The notes under the pieces are model-generated. The model was not told where the DNA came from and did not search any database. It saw only the letters and a program-made list of their open reading frames with translations. A program made the translations under genes and the position numbers. Of a stretch of 64,000 nucleotides of DNA, positions 1 to 8,801 are shown piece after piece (within the stretch, counting starts at the first letter, position 1; each line of letters begins with the position of its first letter). Location: NCBI GenBank assembly GCA_018242465.1, contig JAFEBY010000083.1, forward strand, positions 62,001-126,000, given 5' to 3'. The stretch is from Pseudomonadota bacterium (GTDB taxonomy: Bacteria > Pseudomonadota > Gammaproteobacteria > Xanthomonadales > Xanthomonadaceae).

Positions 1-776
1 AGCCAACGCATGTGGAAATGTTCGCGGCCTGTGCTCTTCGGCGGCGGAGTGGCGAACCATGGATCGTCGAGCAGGCGATCGAGCAGCAGCGGATCGACCT
101 GTCCCGATGCCGCCATCGCGCCATCGCGGTCGTAGCGTTCGCCGGTATGGCGCTCGCACCAGATGTCCATCAACGCGTTCGCCGGGCCGGTGTCCCAGCC
201 GCGCACGCCGTCGTTGTCCGCTGGCAACAAGGTGACATTGGCGATACCACCGAGATTCAATACGGCGCGATCTTCTCCGGCATCGTGCAACAAGGCGGCA
301 TGCAATGCAGGAAGCAGCGGTGCGCCGTGTCCACCGGCAGCCATGTCGCGACGGCGGATGTCGCCGATGGTGGTGATGCCGGTGCGTTCGGCGACAAGAT
401 TGGGATCACCGATCTGCAGCGTGAATGGTGATCTTGAATACGGGCGATGACGCAGCGTCTGGCCGTGTGATCCGATCGCGCTGATCTGCGTGCGATCGAT
501 GTTCGCTTCGGCGATCAAGCGGTTCGCGGTCGCGGCGAAGGCGGTGCCGACTTCGTGGTCGAGTTCGCCGAGTTCGTCGATCGAGGTGACATCGACGCCT
601 TGCCCGAGCATGAGCAGGCGTTGGCGCAGGCCGTCTTCCCACGGTTGCGCGAGGGCATGCAGGCATTCGGCGTGGAGGCGACCGTCGCGGTTGTCGAAGC
701 GGACCAGCGCGGCATCGATGGCATCGACGCTGGTGCCCGACATCAAGCCGATATAGAGGCCGTCGGCAGCGGCCAT
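1..776 (-). CDS. anmK: anhydro-N-acetylmuramic acid kinase, 3' end outside the window
   Basis: The enzyme phosphorylates and opens 1,6-anhydro-MurNAc released during peptidoglycan turnover, so that the sugar re-enters MurNAc-6-P metabolism in the cytoplasm. The reverse strand is open from 776 to the window edge and reads [20 protein letters not shown], the ATP-binding 'GLMSGTSxD' signature of AnmK, followed by [29 protein letters not shown] and [11 protein letters not shown], all family landmarks. About 258 of the usual ~370 residues are present and the C-terminus lies beyond base 1. The ATG at 776 is 2 bases after the stop of the M23 peptidase gene, so the two are probably one operon, which fits a shared role in wall turnover. 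Confidence 0.95.
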   Translation of the reverse strand, partial: MAAADGLYIGLMSGTSVDAIDAALVRFDNRDGRLHAECLHALAQPWEDGLRQRLLMLGQGVDVTSIDELGELDHEVGTAFAATANRLIAEANIDRTQISAIGSHGQTLRHRPYSRSPFTLQIGDPNLVAERTGITTIGDIRRRDMAAGGHGAPLLPALHAALLHDAGEDRAVLNLGGIANVTLLPADNDGVRGWDTGPANALMDIWCERHTGERYDRDGAMAASGQVDPLLLDRLLDDPWFATPPPKSTGREHFHMRW

Positions 777-778
777 GC

Positions 779-2206
779 TCAGTTGCGCGCCGACTTGGTT
801 GACGCCGATGCCGCGCTGGCCACGACCGTGTCGCGGTCCATGTCGGGATAGATGATCTTCTCGACCGTGCGGATCTTGGCCATCGCGCGCTGGGTCTGCT
901 GGCGGAACGCCGCCAGCATCGCGCCGGACAGCGGCGCCGGCGGTGCCATCGTCACCGTCAGCGGATTGCGATACACACCGTTGACGCGGAACTCGTAGTG
1001 CAGGTGCGGGCCGGTGGCGAGGCCGGTGCTGCCGACGTAGCCGATCACCGTGCCCTGGTCGACGTGCTGGCCCGGGCGGATATGGGCGAAGCGCGACATG
1101 TGCGCGTAGAAGGTGCTCTGGCCGTGCCCGTGATCGAGTTCGACGACATTGCCGTAGCCGTGTTGCTGGCCGACGAATTTCACCCGCGCGTCGCCGGCGG
1201 CCATGATCGGCGTGCCGGCGCTGGCGGCGTAGTCGACGCCCTTGTGCATCTTCATCCGGCCGAGGATTGGATGCATGCGGTTGCCGAAGGTCGACGACAG
1301 GCGTGCATACGGAATCGGCATGCGGATGAAGGGGCGTTTCAGCGAACGGCCATCGGCGGAGAAATATTCCGGCTTGCCATCGCGCATGTAGCGGAAACCG
1401 GTGTGCAGTTCGCCATCGACGGTGAAGGCCGCGGCCAGCACGCCGCTGGTCGTCACCAGCTCGCCGTTCTTCCACGCCTGGTCGACCACCACGCTGAAGC
1501 GATCGTTGGGCGAGAGATCGGAATCAAAGTCGATGTCGTACTTGAAGATTTCGTCGGTCATTTCCTCGACGTTGGCGTGGGTCAGGCCGACCTTGCGCGC
1601 CGATTCCCACAGGTTGCCGCCGACCGTGCCCGACAGCACCACCGTGCGGATTTCGGTTTCCTGCGGCACCACTCTGGCGGCGACCGCGCCGCCATTCTTC
1701 ATGCTCAGTTCGACCTTGTCACCGCCGCGCTGGAAGCGGATCGCGCGCAGCAGGCCATTGCCCGGCGCATCAATCGACAGCTCGGAGCCGGGGCGCAGCT
1801 TCGTCAGGGATGCGCGTGCATCCGGCGATTTCATCATTTGCGCGATTTGCGCCTTGCTCACCCCCAGCGAACCCAACAGCGCGTTCACCGATTCACCCTT
1901 GCGCAGGTTCACCACTGCCCATTGGCCACCGGCCTTCGGCACTGGCTGGCTGGTCTGCGGCAGCGGCAATGCCAGTGAAGCCACCGGTTCTTTGGTCGGA
2001 TGGGCGAAGGCATGCTCCATTCCCGGAACCAGGGCTGCGCACAGCACGACGATACTGGCCAGAAGGCTGGCATGCGCCCAGTGGCGATGCGTCCAGCGAT
2101 CGTTGATGCCCGGAGGCAATTTGGAGACGACGTGGCGGGTGAAGCCGGCCTCGCGGAGTTGGCGCATGCGGGAGGGGCGCGCCGCGTCGACAGTCGGGTC
2201 TTTCAT
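779..2206 (-). CDS. M23-family peptidoglycan endopeptidase (MepM-like)
   Basis: Predicted zinc metallo-endopeptidase that cuts peptide cross-links in murein. The 475-residue product has a hydrophobic segment near residues 45-65 (signal or membrane anchor), a LysM/OapA-like middle region containing '[17 protein letters not shown]', and a C-terminal M23 domain with the metal ligands HKGVD and HLHYEF plus the YAHMS strand. These residues are intact, so it is probably catalytically active, unlike the EnvC-type protein at 7473. It starts at an ATG with a good sigma70-type promoter behind it and is followed at once by anmK. It is divergent from tyrS. Confidence 0.93.
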   Translation of the reverse strand: MKDPTVDAARPSRMRQLREAGFTRHVVSKLPPGINDRWTHRHWAHASLLASIVVLCAALVPGMEHAFAHPTKEPVASLALPLPQTSQPVPKAGGQWAVVNLRKGESVNALLGSLGVSKAQIAQMMKSPDARASLTKLRPGSELSIDAPGNGLLRAIRFQRGGDKVELSMKNGGAVAARVVPQETEIRTVVLSGTVGGNLWESARKVGLTHANVEEMTDEIFKYDIDFDSDLSPNDRFSVVVDQAWKNGELVTTSGVLAAAFTVDGELHTGFRYMRDGKPEYFSADGRSLKRPFIRMPIPYARLSSTFGNRMHPILGRMKMHKGVDYAASAGTPIMAAGDARVKFVGQQHGYGNVVELDHGHGQSTFYAHMSRFAHIRPGQHVDQGTVIGYVGSTGLATGPHLHYEFRVNGVYRNPLTVTMAPPAPLSGAMLAAFRQQTQRAMAKIRTVEKIIYPDMDRDTVVASAASASTKSARN

Positions 2207-2247
2207 TCAGCAGAGTCCACACGGCGTGAAAACCGCCGGAAGTCGGC

Positions 2248-2276
2248 ACCTTAGGACAGCCGTCGGCTCGGGTCAA
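2248..2276 (-). promoter_or_regulatory. sigma70-like promoter for the M23 peptidase/anmK operon
   Basis: On the minus strand TTGACC (2276-2271) is followed after exactly 17 bases by TAAGGT (2253-2248). Transcription would start about 35-40 bases upstream of the peptidase ATG at 2206. This is the best -35/-10 pair in the divergent gap and is read from sequence only. Confidence 0.55.
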
Positions 2277-2297
2277 ATCCATGATTCCATTGGATTT
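2275..2297. repeat. short inverted repeat in the mepM/tyrS divergent gap
   Basis: Arms AAATCCA (2275-2281) and TGGATTT (2291-2297) are perfect 7-base inverted repeats with a 9-base loop. The left arm overlaps the -35 box of the minus-strand promoter, so it could be an operator or a short structured leader. No known regulator site was recognised. Confidence 0.35.
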
Positions 2298-2368
2298 TCA
2301 GGGGGAAGACGGTTTAACGTAATGTTGACGTTTCGCCCTCTCCATTTCTCCCCATTCAGGAATTTGCC

Positions 2369-3580
2369 GTGTCTGCTCCCGCTTCCGACCTCGATTTGAT
2401 TGCCCGCGGGGCCGATGAGCTGCTCAAACGCGAGGAGCTGGAGGCACGCCTGAAGCTCGGGCGGCCGTTGCGGATCAAGGCCGGCTTCGATCCCACCGCC
2501 CCCGACCTGCACCTCGGCCATACCGTGCTGCTCAACAAGATGCGGCAGTTCCAGGACCTCGGCCACCAGGTGATCTTCCTGATCGGGGACTTCACCGGGA
2601 TGATCGGCGACCCCACCGGCAAGAACATCACCCGCAAGCCGCTGACCCGCGAGGACGTGGCGCGCAACGCCGAGACCTACGCGACCCAGGTGTTCAAGGT
2701 GCTCGACAAGGATCGAACGGAAGTCCGCTTCAACAGCGAGTGGTTCGACAAGATGAATTCCGCCGACATGATCAAGTTGGCGGCGCAGCACACCGTGGCG
2801 CGCATGCTCGAACGCGATGATTTCGCCAAGCGCTATGCCGCGCAGCAGTCGATCGCCATCCACGAATTCCTCTATCCGCTGGTCCAGGGCTACGACTCGG
2901 TGGCGCTCAAGGCCGACGTCGAACTCGGGGGTACCGACCAGAAGTTCAACCTGCTGATGGGGCGCGGCCTGCAGGAACACCATGGCCAGCCGCCGCAGAT
3001 CGTGTTGACGATGCCGCTGCTGGAAGGCCTCGACGGCGTCCACAAGATGTCGAAGTCGTTGGGCAATTACATCGGCATCGACGAACCGGCGATCGACATC
3101 GTGACCAAGACGATGAAAATCGGCGATGACTTGATGTGGAAGTGGATCGATCTGTTGAGTTTCGACATTTCGATCGACGAGGCGAAGCAGCTGCGCACCG
3201 CGATTGAAGGCGGTCAGCTCAACCCGCGTGACGTCAAGCTGCGCCTTGCGCGGGAGTTGGCTGCACGCTTCCAGGGCGATACCGAGGCGGAGAAAGCGAT
3301 CGCTGGTTGGCATGCGGCGGTGCGCGGCGAGGGCGATGTTGCCAATCTGCCCCTGCACGAAATCGCGATCCCGGCGGAAGGTTTGCGCATCGGCGCATTG
3401 CTGACCGCCGCCGGCATCACCCCGAGCAATTCCGAGGCGAACCGCAAGCTCAAGGAGCGTTCGGTGCGCATCAACGGTGAAGTGTTCGAGGATGCCGCGC
3501 ACGTGTTCGTGCCGGGCTTCGAAGGCGTCCTCGCAGTCGGCAAGCGCAACTTCGCGCGGGTGAAGCTGGTCGCGCAGTAA
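2369..3580 (+). CDS. tyrS: tyrosine-tRNA ligase
   Basis: Charges tRNA-Tyr with tyrosine using ATP in the cytoplasm. The class I signatures are HLGHT at residues 48-52 (HIGH motif) and KMSKS at 226-230, with the tyrosine-pocket segment [13 protein letters not shown] between them and an S4-type RNA-binding domain at the C-terminus (about residues 340-400). The 403-residue length fits the ~400-residue bacterial subgroup. The start is GTG at 2369; the frame gives [20 protein letters not shown], the expected N-terminus. Confidence 0.97.
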   Translation: MSAPASDLDLIARGADELLKREELEARLKLGRPLRIKAGFDPTAPDLHLGHTVLLNKMRQFQDLGHQVIFLIGDFTGMIGDPTGKNITRKPLTREDVARNAETYATQVFKVLDKDRTEVRFNSEWFDKMNSADMIKLAAQHTVARMLERDDFAKRYAAQQSIAIHEFLYPLVQGYDSVALKADVELGGTDQKFNLLMGRGLQEHHGQPPQIVLTMPLLEGLDGVHKMSKSLGNYIGIDEPAIDIVTKTMKIGDDLMWKWIDLLSFDISIDEAKQLRTAIEGGQLNPRDVKLRLARELAARFQGDTEAEKAIAGWHAAVRGEGDVANLPLHEIAIPAEGLRIGALLTAAGITPSNSEANRKLKERSVRINGEVFEDAAHVFVPGFEGVLAVGKRNFARVKLVAQ

Positions 3581-3604
3581 ATCGTCTCAGCCCCTGCAAC
3601 CGGC

Positions 3605-4288
3605 GTGGCGCACACTATGGCGATGAGCGCAGGGCGTTATTCGCAATCGCAGGCCAAATTCTCCGACAGCCAGGCGCATGGCGCCGGCTGCGAGCTGATC
3701 CTGGTCGAAGGCGATTCCGCCGCGCGTTCCGTTCTTGCGGTACGTGATGCGCGGACGCAAGCGGTGCTGCCGTTGCAGGGCAAGCCGCTGAATGCCTGGC
3801 GCGCCGACGCCGCGAAAGTGCGCGACAACACCCTCTATCGCCAGATCGCTCAGGCGCTGGGCTTGCCCGATGCGATCATGGACGAGCCCGCCAACGGCCC
3901 GCAGGAGATGCGCTTCGAGCGCGTGGTGCTGCTGTTCGATCCCGATGCCGACGGCATCCACATCACCGCCCTGATGTTGCTGTACTTCGCGCGCTGGCTG
4001 CCGACGTTGCTGGAATGCGAGCAGGTGTGGATCGTTCGGCCGCCGATGTTCACGCTCGCCAGTACTGTCACCGGCGAAGTGGTGCAGGCGTATTCGCCGG
4101 ACCATCGCGACGCGTTGAAAAGAGCCATGGGCGGGCATGCGGGCTGCCATCGTCATCTCGGGCTGGGCAGCTTGCCGCCGGAGTTGCTGCGACGCACCTG
4201 CGTCGATCCGCGCACGCGCCAGTGTCGTCGCACCAGTTACGAGGATGTCGAGGCGGTGCTGCGTACGTTTGATTCATCGCCCGGCTGA
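3605..4288 (+). CDS. stand-alone TOPRIM protein related to the GyrB/ParE C-terminal half
   Basis: The product resembles only the metal-binding TOPRIM domain and the tail of a type IIA topoisomerase B subunit. It has ELILVEGDSAARSVLAVRD with Glu35, LPLQGKPLN, and the acidic motif DPDADG at 112-117 followed by HITALMLLYFARWLP and VRPPMF, then a GLGSLPPELLRRTCVDP segment like the GLGEM region of ParE. The GHKL ATPase and transducer domains are absent, since the ORF begins about 30 residues before the TOPRIM motif. It could bind Mg2+ and DNA, but strand passage would need partners. The start is uncertain: GTG 3605, ATG 3617 and ATG 3623 are in frame with no clear ribosome site. A repeat element begins 15 bases after the stop. 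Confidence 0.8.
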   Translation: MAHTMAMSAGRYSQSQAKFSDSQAHGAGCELILVEGDSAARSVLAVRDARTQAVLPLQGKPLNAWRADAAKVRDNTLYRQIAQALGLPDAIMDEPANGPQEMRFERVVLLFDPDADGIHITALMLLYFARWLPTLLECEQVWIVRPPMFTLASTVTGEVVQAYSPDHRDALKRAMGGHAGCHRHLGLGSLPPELLRRTCVDPRTRQCRRTSYEDVEAVLRTFDSSPG

Positions 4289-4302
4289 GCGTCTATTGCG
4301 TT

Positions 4303-4719
4303 CAAGGCGCACGCTGGCTTGGCGGGCGTTCGCTAAAGACCTCGCCCGGCTGTGCGCCTTTAGCGGTTATCCGCAGTGTCCGACACGCCGTGAATCCGTC
4401 CATGGAGGCTCGACTCGGCCCGCTGCGCAGGACCGGCCCCTCGCTTGCGCTCGTGGCGTTCGGAATCGCCACGCGGCATGCCGCGTGAGCGGCGCTTCCT
4501 CACCCATGCCTCGTATGGTCGGCCACTGCGGACGAACCGCACGGCGCCGCCGGTGGCGGTTTTTCGCTCTTCTCTCAGAAAGCCACAACACGCGCGCTCA
4601 GCGGGTGGCCAGTCCGGTAAGCGGGCGTTGCGCGTCATGGATGACGCGCACGAGCCTACATGGATGTATTCACGGCGTCCCGCGCACCGGACTGGCCACT
4701 CGATGAGACAGCGCGTGCT
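4303..4719 (-). repeat. dispersed non-coding palindromic element, copy A
   Basis: This 417-bp block has no credible gene and is an inverted, diverged copy of the elements at 32110-32521 and 59130-59573. Its left end reads CAAGGCGCACGCTGGCTTGG and its right end GACAGCGCGTGCT, degenerate versions of the terminal inverted repeats that are perfect in the 59-kb copy. Inside are an 18-base palindrome around GCGGCATGCCGC (4470-4487) and a perfect 14-base inverted repeat (4605-4618 with 4686-4699) enclosing an imperfect palindrome of CGCGTCAT/ATGACGCG. It fills the gap between two convergent genes and its right end overlaps the stop codon of the MAPEG gene. No target-site duplication was seen. Confidence 0.85.
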
Positions 4720-5107
4720 AGGCAACCCGCGCGATCGCCATCCCCATCAACCCCAGCACGCAGAACAGCCCGAGGAACCACGACAGGCTGCGCAACTGGT
4801 GACGATTGCCGACATAGAACACGCCATGGAGCACGCGGAACACCACGAACCCGATCGCCAACCCGGTGATCGTGTCGTGCCCGACCCCGGCGAACTGCGC
4901 CATCAGTACCGCTGCCGCGAAGGCCGGAAATGCCTCGAACCCGTTCAGTTGCGCAGCATTGGCGCGGCGGCTGCGGGCATTGTCCTGCCGTGCCAGCCAG
5001 GCGCGCGGATCACGATTGTCGTATTTGTCGCCGGACGTCTTGGCGACCACCACCCAGATGTAGGGCAGCAGCGCAGCGATCAGAATGCAGATGTAAGGAA
5101 GGGTCAT
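4718..5107 (-). CDS. MAPEG-family membrane protein
   Basis: Integral inner-membrane protein of 129 residues with about four predicted helices (residues 1-22, 58-75, 82-100, 105-125). It carries NARSRRANAAQLNGFEAFPAFAAA, the conserved R-x-x-x-A/N-x-x-N-x-x-E core of the MAPEG fold (membrane-associated eicosanoid and glutathione metabolism). Bacterial members are usually of unknown substrate, and glutathione-linked chemistry is only an inference. The TAG stop lies in the terminal repeat of copy A, so insertion of that element may have reshaped the 3' end. Confidence 0.85.
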   Translation of the reverse strand: MTLPYICILIAALLPYIWVVVAKTSGDKYDNRDPRAWLARQDNARSRRANAAQLNGFEAFPAFAAAVLMAQFAGVGHDTITGLAIGFVVFRVLHGVFYVGNRHQLRSLSWFLGLFCVLGLMGMAIARVA

Positions 5108-5155
5108 CGCGTCATCGTCGGCAGGAGATGACGCGATGCTAGCGCGCCACTCGGT

Positions 5156-5830
5156 TTATTTCACGGGGGCGCTCGGCGTCGAGAACGCGATCGCGGTGGC
5201 ACCCTCGATCGGCCCGGTCTTGGCGCTGGTATGCACGTAGAGCTTCACTTGGTGCTCGAACACCAGTCCGCCCTGCACCACCGCGTTCGGCCCGATGATG
5301 ATGGTCGGGATACGGGTGATCTGCAGCGGCATGCCGTTCCAGCCGCCCTTGGACTTCTTCACCCACAACTTGCCGGCGACATGCGAACCGATGCCGACGG
5401 TGATGTCGCCAGTCACCGTGGTGATGTCCTTGCCGACCTGCGCGCGCACCAGGCCGATGCCGCCGTTGATGGTGGTGATGCCGCCTTTCACGGCGCCGCC
5501 ATCCGGGACGTAGACGTCGCCATTGACGGTGGTGATGTCGCCGTTGACCGTTGCCTTGGTCCCGAAGCGGACGCCGCCGTTGACCGTGGTCGCGTCATCG
5601 TCGATCGTCACCGAGTTTCCGGCCCTGATGCTGCCGTTGACCGTGGTTGCATCCTTGGCGGTTGAACCATCGCCCAGCTTCACGCTGCCATTGACGGTTT
5701 TGGCCGTTCCGACGCGTTCGCCAGCGGCGACTTCAACGTTGCCATTGACCTTGGAGACATCCTTTTGGGCATACGCGGTCGAACACGCAGCCAGCAGGGA
5801 AAGAACGATCAGGGCGCGATGCGGGATCAT
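5156..5830 (-). CDS. exported repeat protein with TVNG motifs
   Basis: A 224-residue secreted protein of unknown function. The ATG at 5830 is chosen over one 12 codons upstream because GGAG lies 6 bases before it and a clean signal peptide follows (MIPHRALIVLSLLAACSTAYA). A cysteine at the LLAAC position makes a lipoprotein possible, with AYA-Q cleavage as the alternative. The mature part is built from a T-V/I-N/T-G-x-I/V motif repeated about eight times (KVNGNV, TVNGSV, TVNGSI, TVNGGV, TVNGDI, TVNGDV, TINGGI, TVTGDI) at roughly 10-18-residue spacing, as expected for a right-handed beta-solenoid of the bactofilin/DUF4097 kind. Neighbours give no functional clue. Confidence 0.8.
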   Translation of the reverse strand: MIPHRALIVLSLLAACSTAYAQKDVSKVNGNVEVAAGERVGTAKTVNGSVKLGDGSTAKDATTVNGSIRAGNSVTIDDDATTVNGGVRFGTKATVNGDITTVNGDVYVPDGGAVKGGITTINGGIGLVRAQVGKDITTVTGDITVGIGSHVAGKLWVKKSKGGWNGMPLQITRIPTIIIGPNAVVQGGLVFEHQVKLYVHTSAKTGPIEGATAIAFSTPSAPVK

Positions 5831-5879
5831 CGGGGGCTCCGGAAGTGCGTGATTTGCAGGAAGCATAGGATGCCTCCGC

Positions 5880-5885
5880 TACAAT
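5880..5885 (+). promoter_or_regulatory. candidate -10 box for gpmI
   Basis: TACAAT lies 34 bases before the GTG start of gpmI. The nearest -35-like hexamer, TTGCAG at 5854-5859, is 20 bases away, which is longer than ideal, so the call rests mainly on the -10 box. Confidence 0.35.
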
Positions 5886-5919
5886 CACATGCGCCGAAAG
5901 TCACCAGGTCCAAAGGCCC

Positions 5920-7476
5920 GTGTCCCCATCCATTTCCGATCGCCCCAAGCCCGTCGCCCTGCTCATCCTCGATGGCTGGGGTCATCGCGAAGATCCCACC
6001 GACAATGCCCTGGCGCAGGCCGATTTGCCGAACTGGCGCCGCCTGCTGGCGACCTGCCCGCATACGCTGATCCATACCGAAGGCCGCCACGTCGGCCTGC
6101 CGGATGGCCAGATGGGCAATTCCGAAGTCGGCCACATGAACCTCGGTGCCGGCCGCATCGTCTACCAGGACCTGACCCGCGTCGATGCCGCGATCGAGGA
6201 CGGTTCGTTCTTCACCAATGCCGCGCTGATGGATGCTTGTGCAGCGGTCAAACGCGATGGCGGCACCCTGCACGTGATGGGGTTGCTGTCGCCGGGGGGC
6301 GTGCACAGCCACGAATTGCACATCTTCGCGATGCTGGAACTGGCGCATCGCCAGGGCGTGGCGAAGGTCGCGGTGCATGCCTTCCTCGATGGCCGCGATA
6401 CGCCGCCGCGCTCCGCCGCTGCCAGCATCAATGCGTTGCAGGCGGTCTGCGATCGCCTCGGCAACGCCCGCATCGCCAGCGTCGGTGGCCGCTATTTCGC
6501 AATGGACCGCGACAAGCGCTGGGATCGCGTCGAACGTGCGTGGGACGCGATCGTCGAAGCGCGTGCCGAATTCACCGCCGACACTGCGCTGCAGGCACTC
6601 GAGCAGGCCTATGCTCGCGGCGAGAACGACGAATTCGTGCAGCCGACGGTGATCGTCGGCGCCATGCCGATGCAGGATGGCGACGCCGTGGTGTTCATGA
6701 ACTTCCGCGCCGATCGCGCGCGCCAACTGACGGCAGCGTTCGTCGATCCCGGATTCGATGGCTTCGTCGCACGTCGGCCGAAGTTGGCCGATTTCGTCTG
6801 CCTCACCGAATACGATGCCAAACTGCCGGTTACGTTGGCCTATCCGCCGGATGCCCTGCACAACACGCTGGCGGAAGTGCTGGCGGCCCATCATCTCAGC
6901 CAGTTGCGCATCGCCGAAACCGAGAAATACGCGCACGTGACGTTCTTTTTCAGTGGCGGCCGCGAAGACCTGTGGCCGGGCGAGGACCGCGTGCTGGTAC
7001 CCAGCCCGAAGGTCGCAACCTACGACCTGCAGCCGGAAATGAGTTGCCCGGAAGTGACGGCGAAGCTGGTCGACGACATTCGCGCGCAACGCCATGACGT
7101 GGTGATCTGCAACATCGCCAATCCCGACATGGTCGGCCACACCGGCCTGCTCGCCGCGGCGGTAGAAGCAGCGGAGGCGGTCGACATCGCGATCGGCGCG
7201 GTGGTCGATGCCGTGCGTTCGGTGCATGGCGCGCTGTTGATCACGGCTGACCACGGCAACCTCGAACAGATGAGCGATCCCGCGACCGGCCAGCCGCATA
7301 CCGCGCATACCGTTGGTCCGGTCCCGTTCGTCTACGTCGGCGACCGCGATGCCCATTTGCGCGTGGGGGGTGCCTTGCGTGATGTCGCGCCGACCATCCT
7401 TGATTTGCTCGGCATCGCCAAGCCGGCGGAAATGACCGGTTCGAGTTTGATCGAGGCAGGTTCGGTCGAACCATGA
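5920..7476 (+). CDS. gpmI: 2,3-bisphosphoglycerate-independent phosphoglycerate mutase
   Basis: Interconverts 3- and 2-phosphoglycerate in glycolysis and gluconeogenesis with two Mn2+ ions. The 518-residue product shows the alkaline-phosphatase-fold landmarks [11 protein letters not shown] at the N-terminus, the phosphoserine site [17 protein letters not shown], the [10 protein letters not shown] insert, [27 protein letters not shown] and the C-terminal metal site [11 protein letters not shown]. The start is GTG 5920. Its stop overlaps the ATG of the EnvC-like gene by 4 bases, the gpmM-envC arrangement also known in enterobacteria. Confidence 0.97.
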   Translation: MSPSISDRPKPVALLILDGWGHREDPTDNALAQADLPNWRRLLATCPHTLIHTEGRHVGLPDGQMGNSEVGHMNLGAGRIVYQDLTRVDAAIEDGSFFTNAALMDACAAVKRDGGTLHVMGLLSPGGVHSHELHIFAMLELAHRQGVAKVAVHAFLDGRDTPPRSAAASINALQAVCDRLGNARIASVGGRYFAMDRDKRWDRVERAWDAIVEARAEFTADTALQALEQAYARGENDEFVQPTVIVGAMPMQDGDAVVFMNFRADRARQLTAAFVDPGFDGFVARRPKLADFVCLTEYDAKLPVTLAYPPDALHNTLAEVLAAHHLSQLRIAETEKYAHVTFFFSGGREDLWPGEDRVLVPSPKVATYDLQPEMSCPEVTAKLVDDIRAQRHDVVICNIANPDMVGHTGLLAAAVEAAEAVDIAIGAVVDAVRSVHGALLITADHGNLEQMSDPATGQPHTAHTVGPVPFVYVGDRDAHLRVGGALRDVAPTILDLLGIAKPAEMTGSSLIEAGSVEP

Positions 7477-8759
7477 GCCGAGCGCGCTTCGTCATCGTGG
7501 GAACGCTGCTGGCAACGGCAGTGTTGGTGGCGTCGGCGCAGCAATCGCAGAAGACCGCCGAGCGCAAGCTCAGGGAAGTGCGCAAGGAGATTCGCCAAGT
7601 CAGCACGGAACGCAAGGAGATCGGCGGCGAGCGTGTCGATGCCGATGCCGATCTCAAGGCGGCGCAGCAGAAGGTCGGGGACACCTCGCGCGCGGTGGCG
7701 AAAACCGATGCCGACATCCGTTCGCAGCAAGGCGCGCTTGATGCACTGGAAGCGAAGCGCGTCGAACTGGAAACGCATCTGCAGCTGCAACAAAAGGCGC
7801 TGGCGGCCCTGGTACGGCAAGCCTATCTCGCCGGCGACAACGCGCCCCTCAAGGTCTTCCTGTCGCAGGACCACGTCGCCGAAGGCCAGCGCGCCCTTAC
7901 CTATTACGCCTACCTGCAACGCGATCGCAGCGCACGCATCCACTCGATCAATGCCGATCTCGCCGCGTTGAAGCAGACCCGCACGGACATCGTGAACCGC
8001 CAGGGCGCGCTGCAGGCGTCGCGACAGAAACAGCAGGCGCAATTGCTGCAACTGGAGCAGGATCGCAAGTCACGCAGTGCGCTGCTTGCGCAACTCGATA
8101 CGCAATACCAGCAACATGTCGAACGCGAACAGCAGCTCGGCCAGAATGCCAAGCAACTGGAAGGCTTGCTCGCCAATTTGCGTGCGGAAGCAGCGCGTGC
8201 CGCGCGCGAACGCCAGCTCGCCGCCGAACGCGCGCGCAAGGCAGCTGCCGAAGAAGCCGCGCGGATCGCGAAGGAACAGGCAAAGGCCGAGGACACCGCG
8301 CGTGCGAAAGGCCTGCCGCCACCGCCGCCACCCAAGCGCGAACCGCCCAAGCAGGTCGTGCACGGGCCAATGATCCAGGTCGGAGGTCTCGGCTGGCCGG
8401 TGTCGGGCACGCTGCTGGCAGGATTTGGCGGCGAGCTCCCCGATGGCGGTTCGAGCTCCGGGTTGTTGATCGCGGCCGCCGCCGGTACGCCGGTACGCGC
8501 GGTTGCCGATGGCCGCGTGGTGTTTGCGGAATGGATGAACGGCTACGGCCTGATCAGCATCGTCGACCATGGCAACGGGTACATGAGCCTGTACGCCCAC
8601 AACGACGCACTGCTGCGCGATGTCGGCGCGACCGTGCATCGTGGCGACGCCGTTGCCAGCGTCGGCACCTCGGGCGGCCTGTCACGACCCGCGGTGTATT
8701 TTGAATTGCGCCGGAATGGCAGTCCGGTGAATCCATCGGTGTGGCTGCAGAAGCGCTAA
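7473..8759 (+). CDS. envC: EnvC-like murein hydrolase activator
   Basis: Periplasmic coiled-coil protein expected to activate cell-division amidases. After a short signal sequence (residues 1-24), residues ~25-275 are rich in heptad-type Glu/Lys/Gln/Ala, then a Pro-rich linker ([12 protein letters not shown]) leads to a C-terminal LytM/M23 domain (~310-428). The zinc ligands of active M23 enzymes are missing: the HxGxD position reads SSGLLI and the HLHFE position reads AVYFEL. That is the hallmark of EnvC/NlpD-type activators rather than enzymes. It is translationally coupled to gpmI and followed by a carboxy-terminal protease gene. Confidence 0.92.
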   Translation: MSRARFVIVGTLLATAVLVASAQQSQKTAERKLREVRKEIRQVSTERKEIGGERVDADADLKAAQQKVGDTSRAVAKTDADIRSQQGALDALEAKRVELETHLQLQQKALAALVRQAYLAGDNAPLKVFLSQDHVAEGQRALTYYAYLQRDRSARIHSINADLAALKQTRTDIVNRQGALQASRQKQQAQLLQLEQDRKSRSALLAQLDTQYQQHVEREQQLGQNAKQLEGLLANLRAEAARAARERQLAAERARKAAAEEAARIAKEQAKAEDTARAKGLPPPPPPKREPPKQVVHGPMIQVGGLGWPVSGTLLAGFGGELPDGGSSSGLLIAAAAGTPVRAVADGRVVFAEWMNGYGLISIVDHGNGYMSLYAHNDALLRDVGATVHRGDAVASVGTSGGLSRPAVYFELRRNGSPVNPSVWLQKR

Positions 8760-8801
8760 TCTGGGCGCTGAATACGGCAATGCCGCGTCAAGGCGGGTGC
8801 G

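Noticed and set aside
3605..4288. Interpretation of the TOPRIM gene as a gyrB pseudogene cut by repeat copy A
   Set aside because: The stop codon lies 15 bases before the element and the acidic catalytic motifs are intact, so truncation by the element is not supported.
4445..5131. Open frames within repeat copies A, B and C that might encode a small transposase
   Set aside because: The frames are not conserved among the three copies, carry no DDE or HUH motif and are too short; the elements look non-coding.
5400..5720. Regularly spaced DNA repeats resembling a CRISPR-like or tandem array
   Set aside because: The repeats are in frame, encode the TVNG motifs of one exported protein and vary in spacing; no cas genes are nearby.
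7473..8759. Calling the second M23 protein an active endopeptidase
   Set aside because: The zinc-ligand positions read SSGLLI and AVYFEL instead of HxGxD and HLHFE, so an activator role is more likely.
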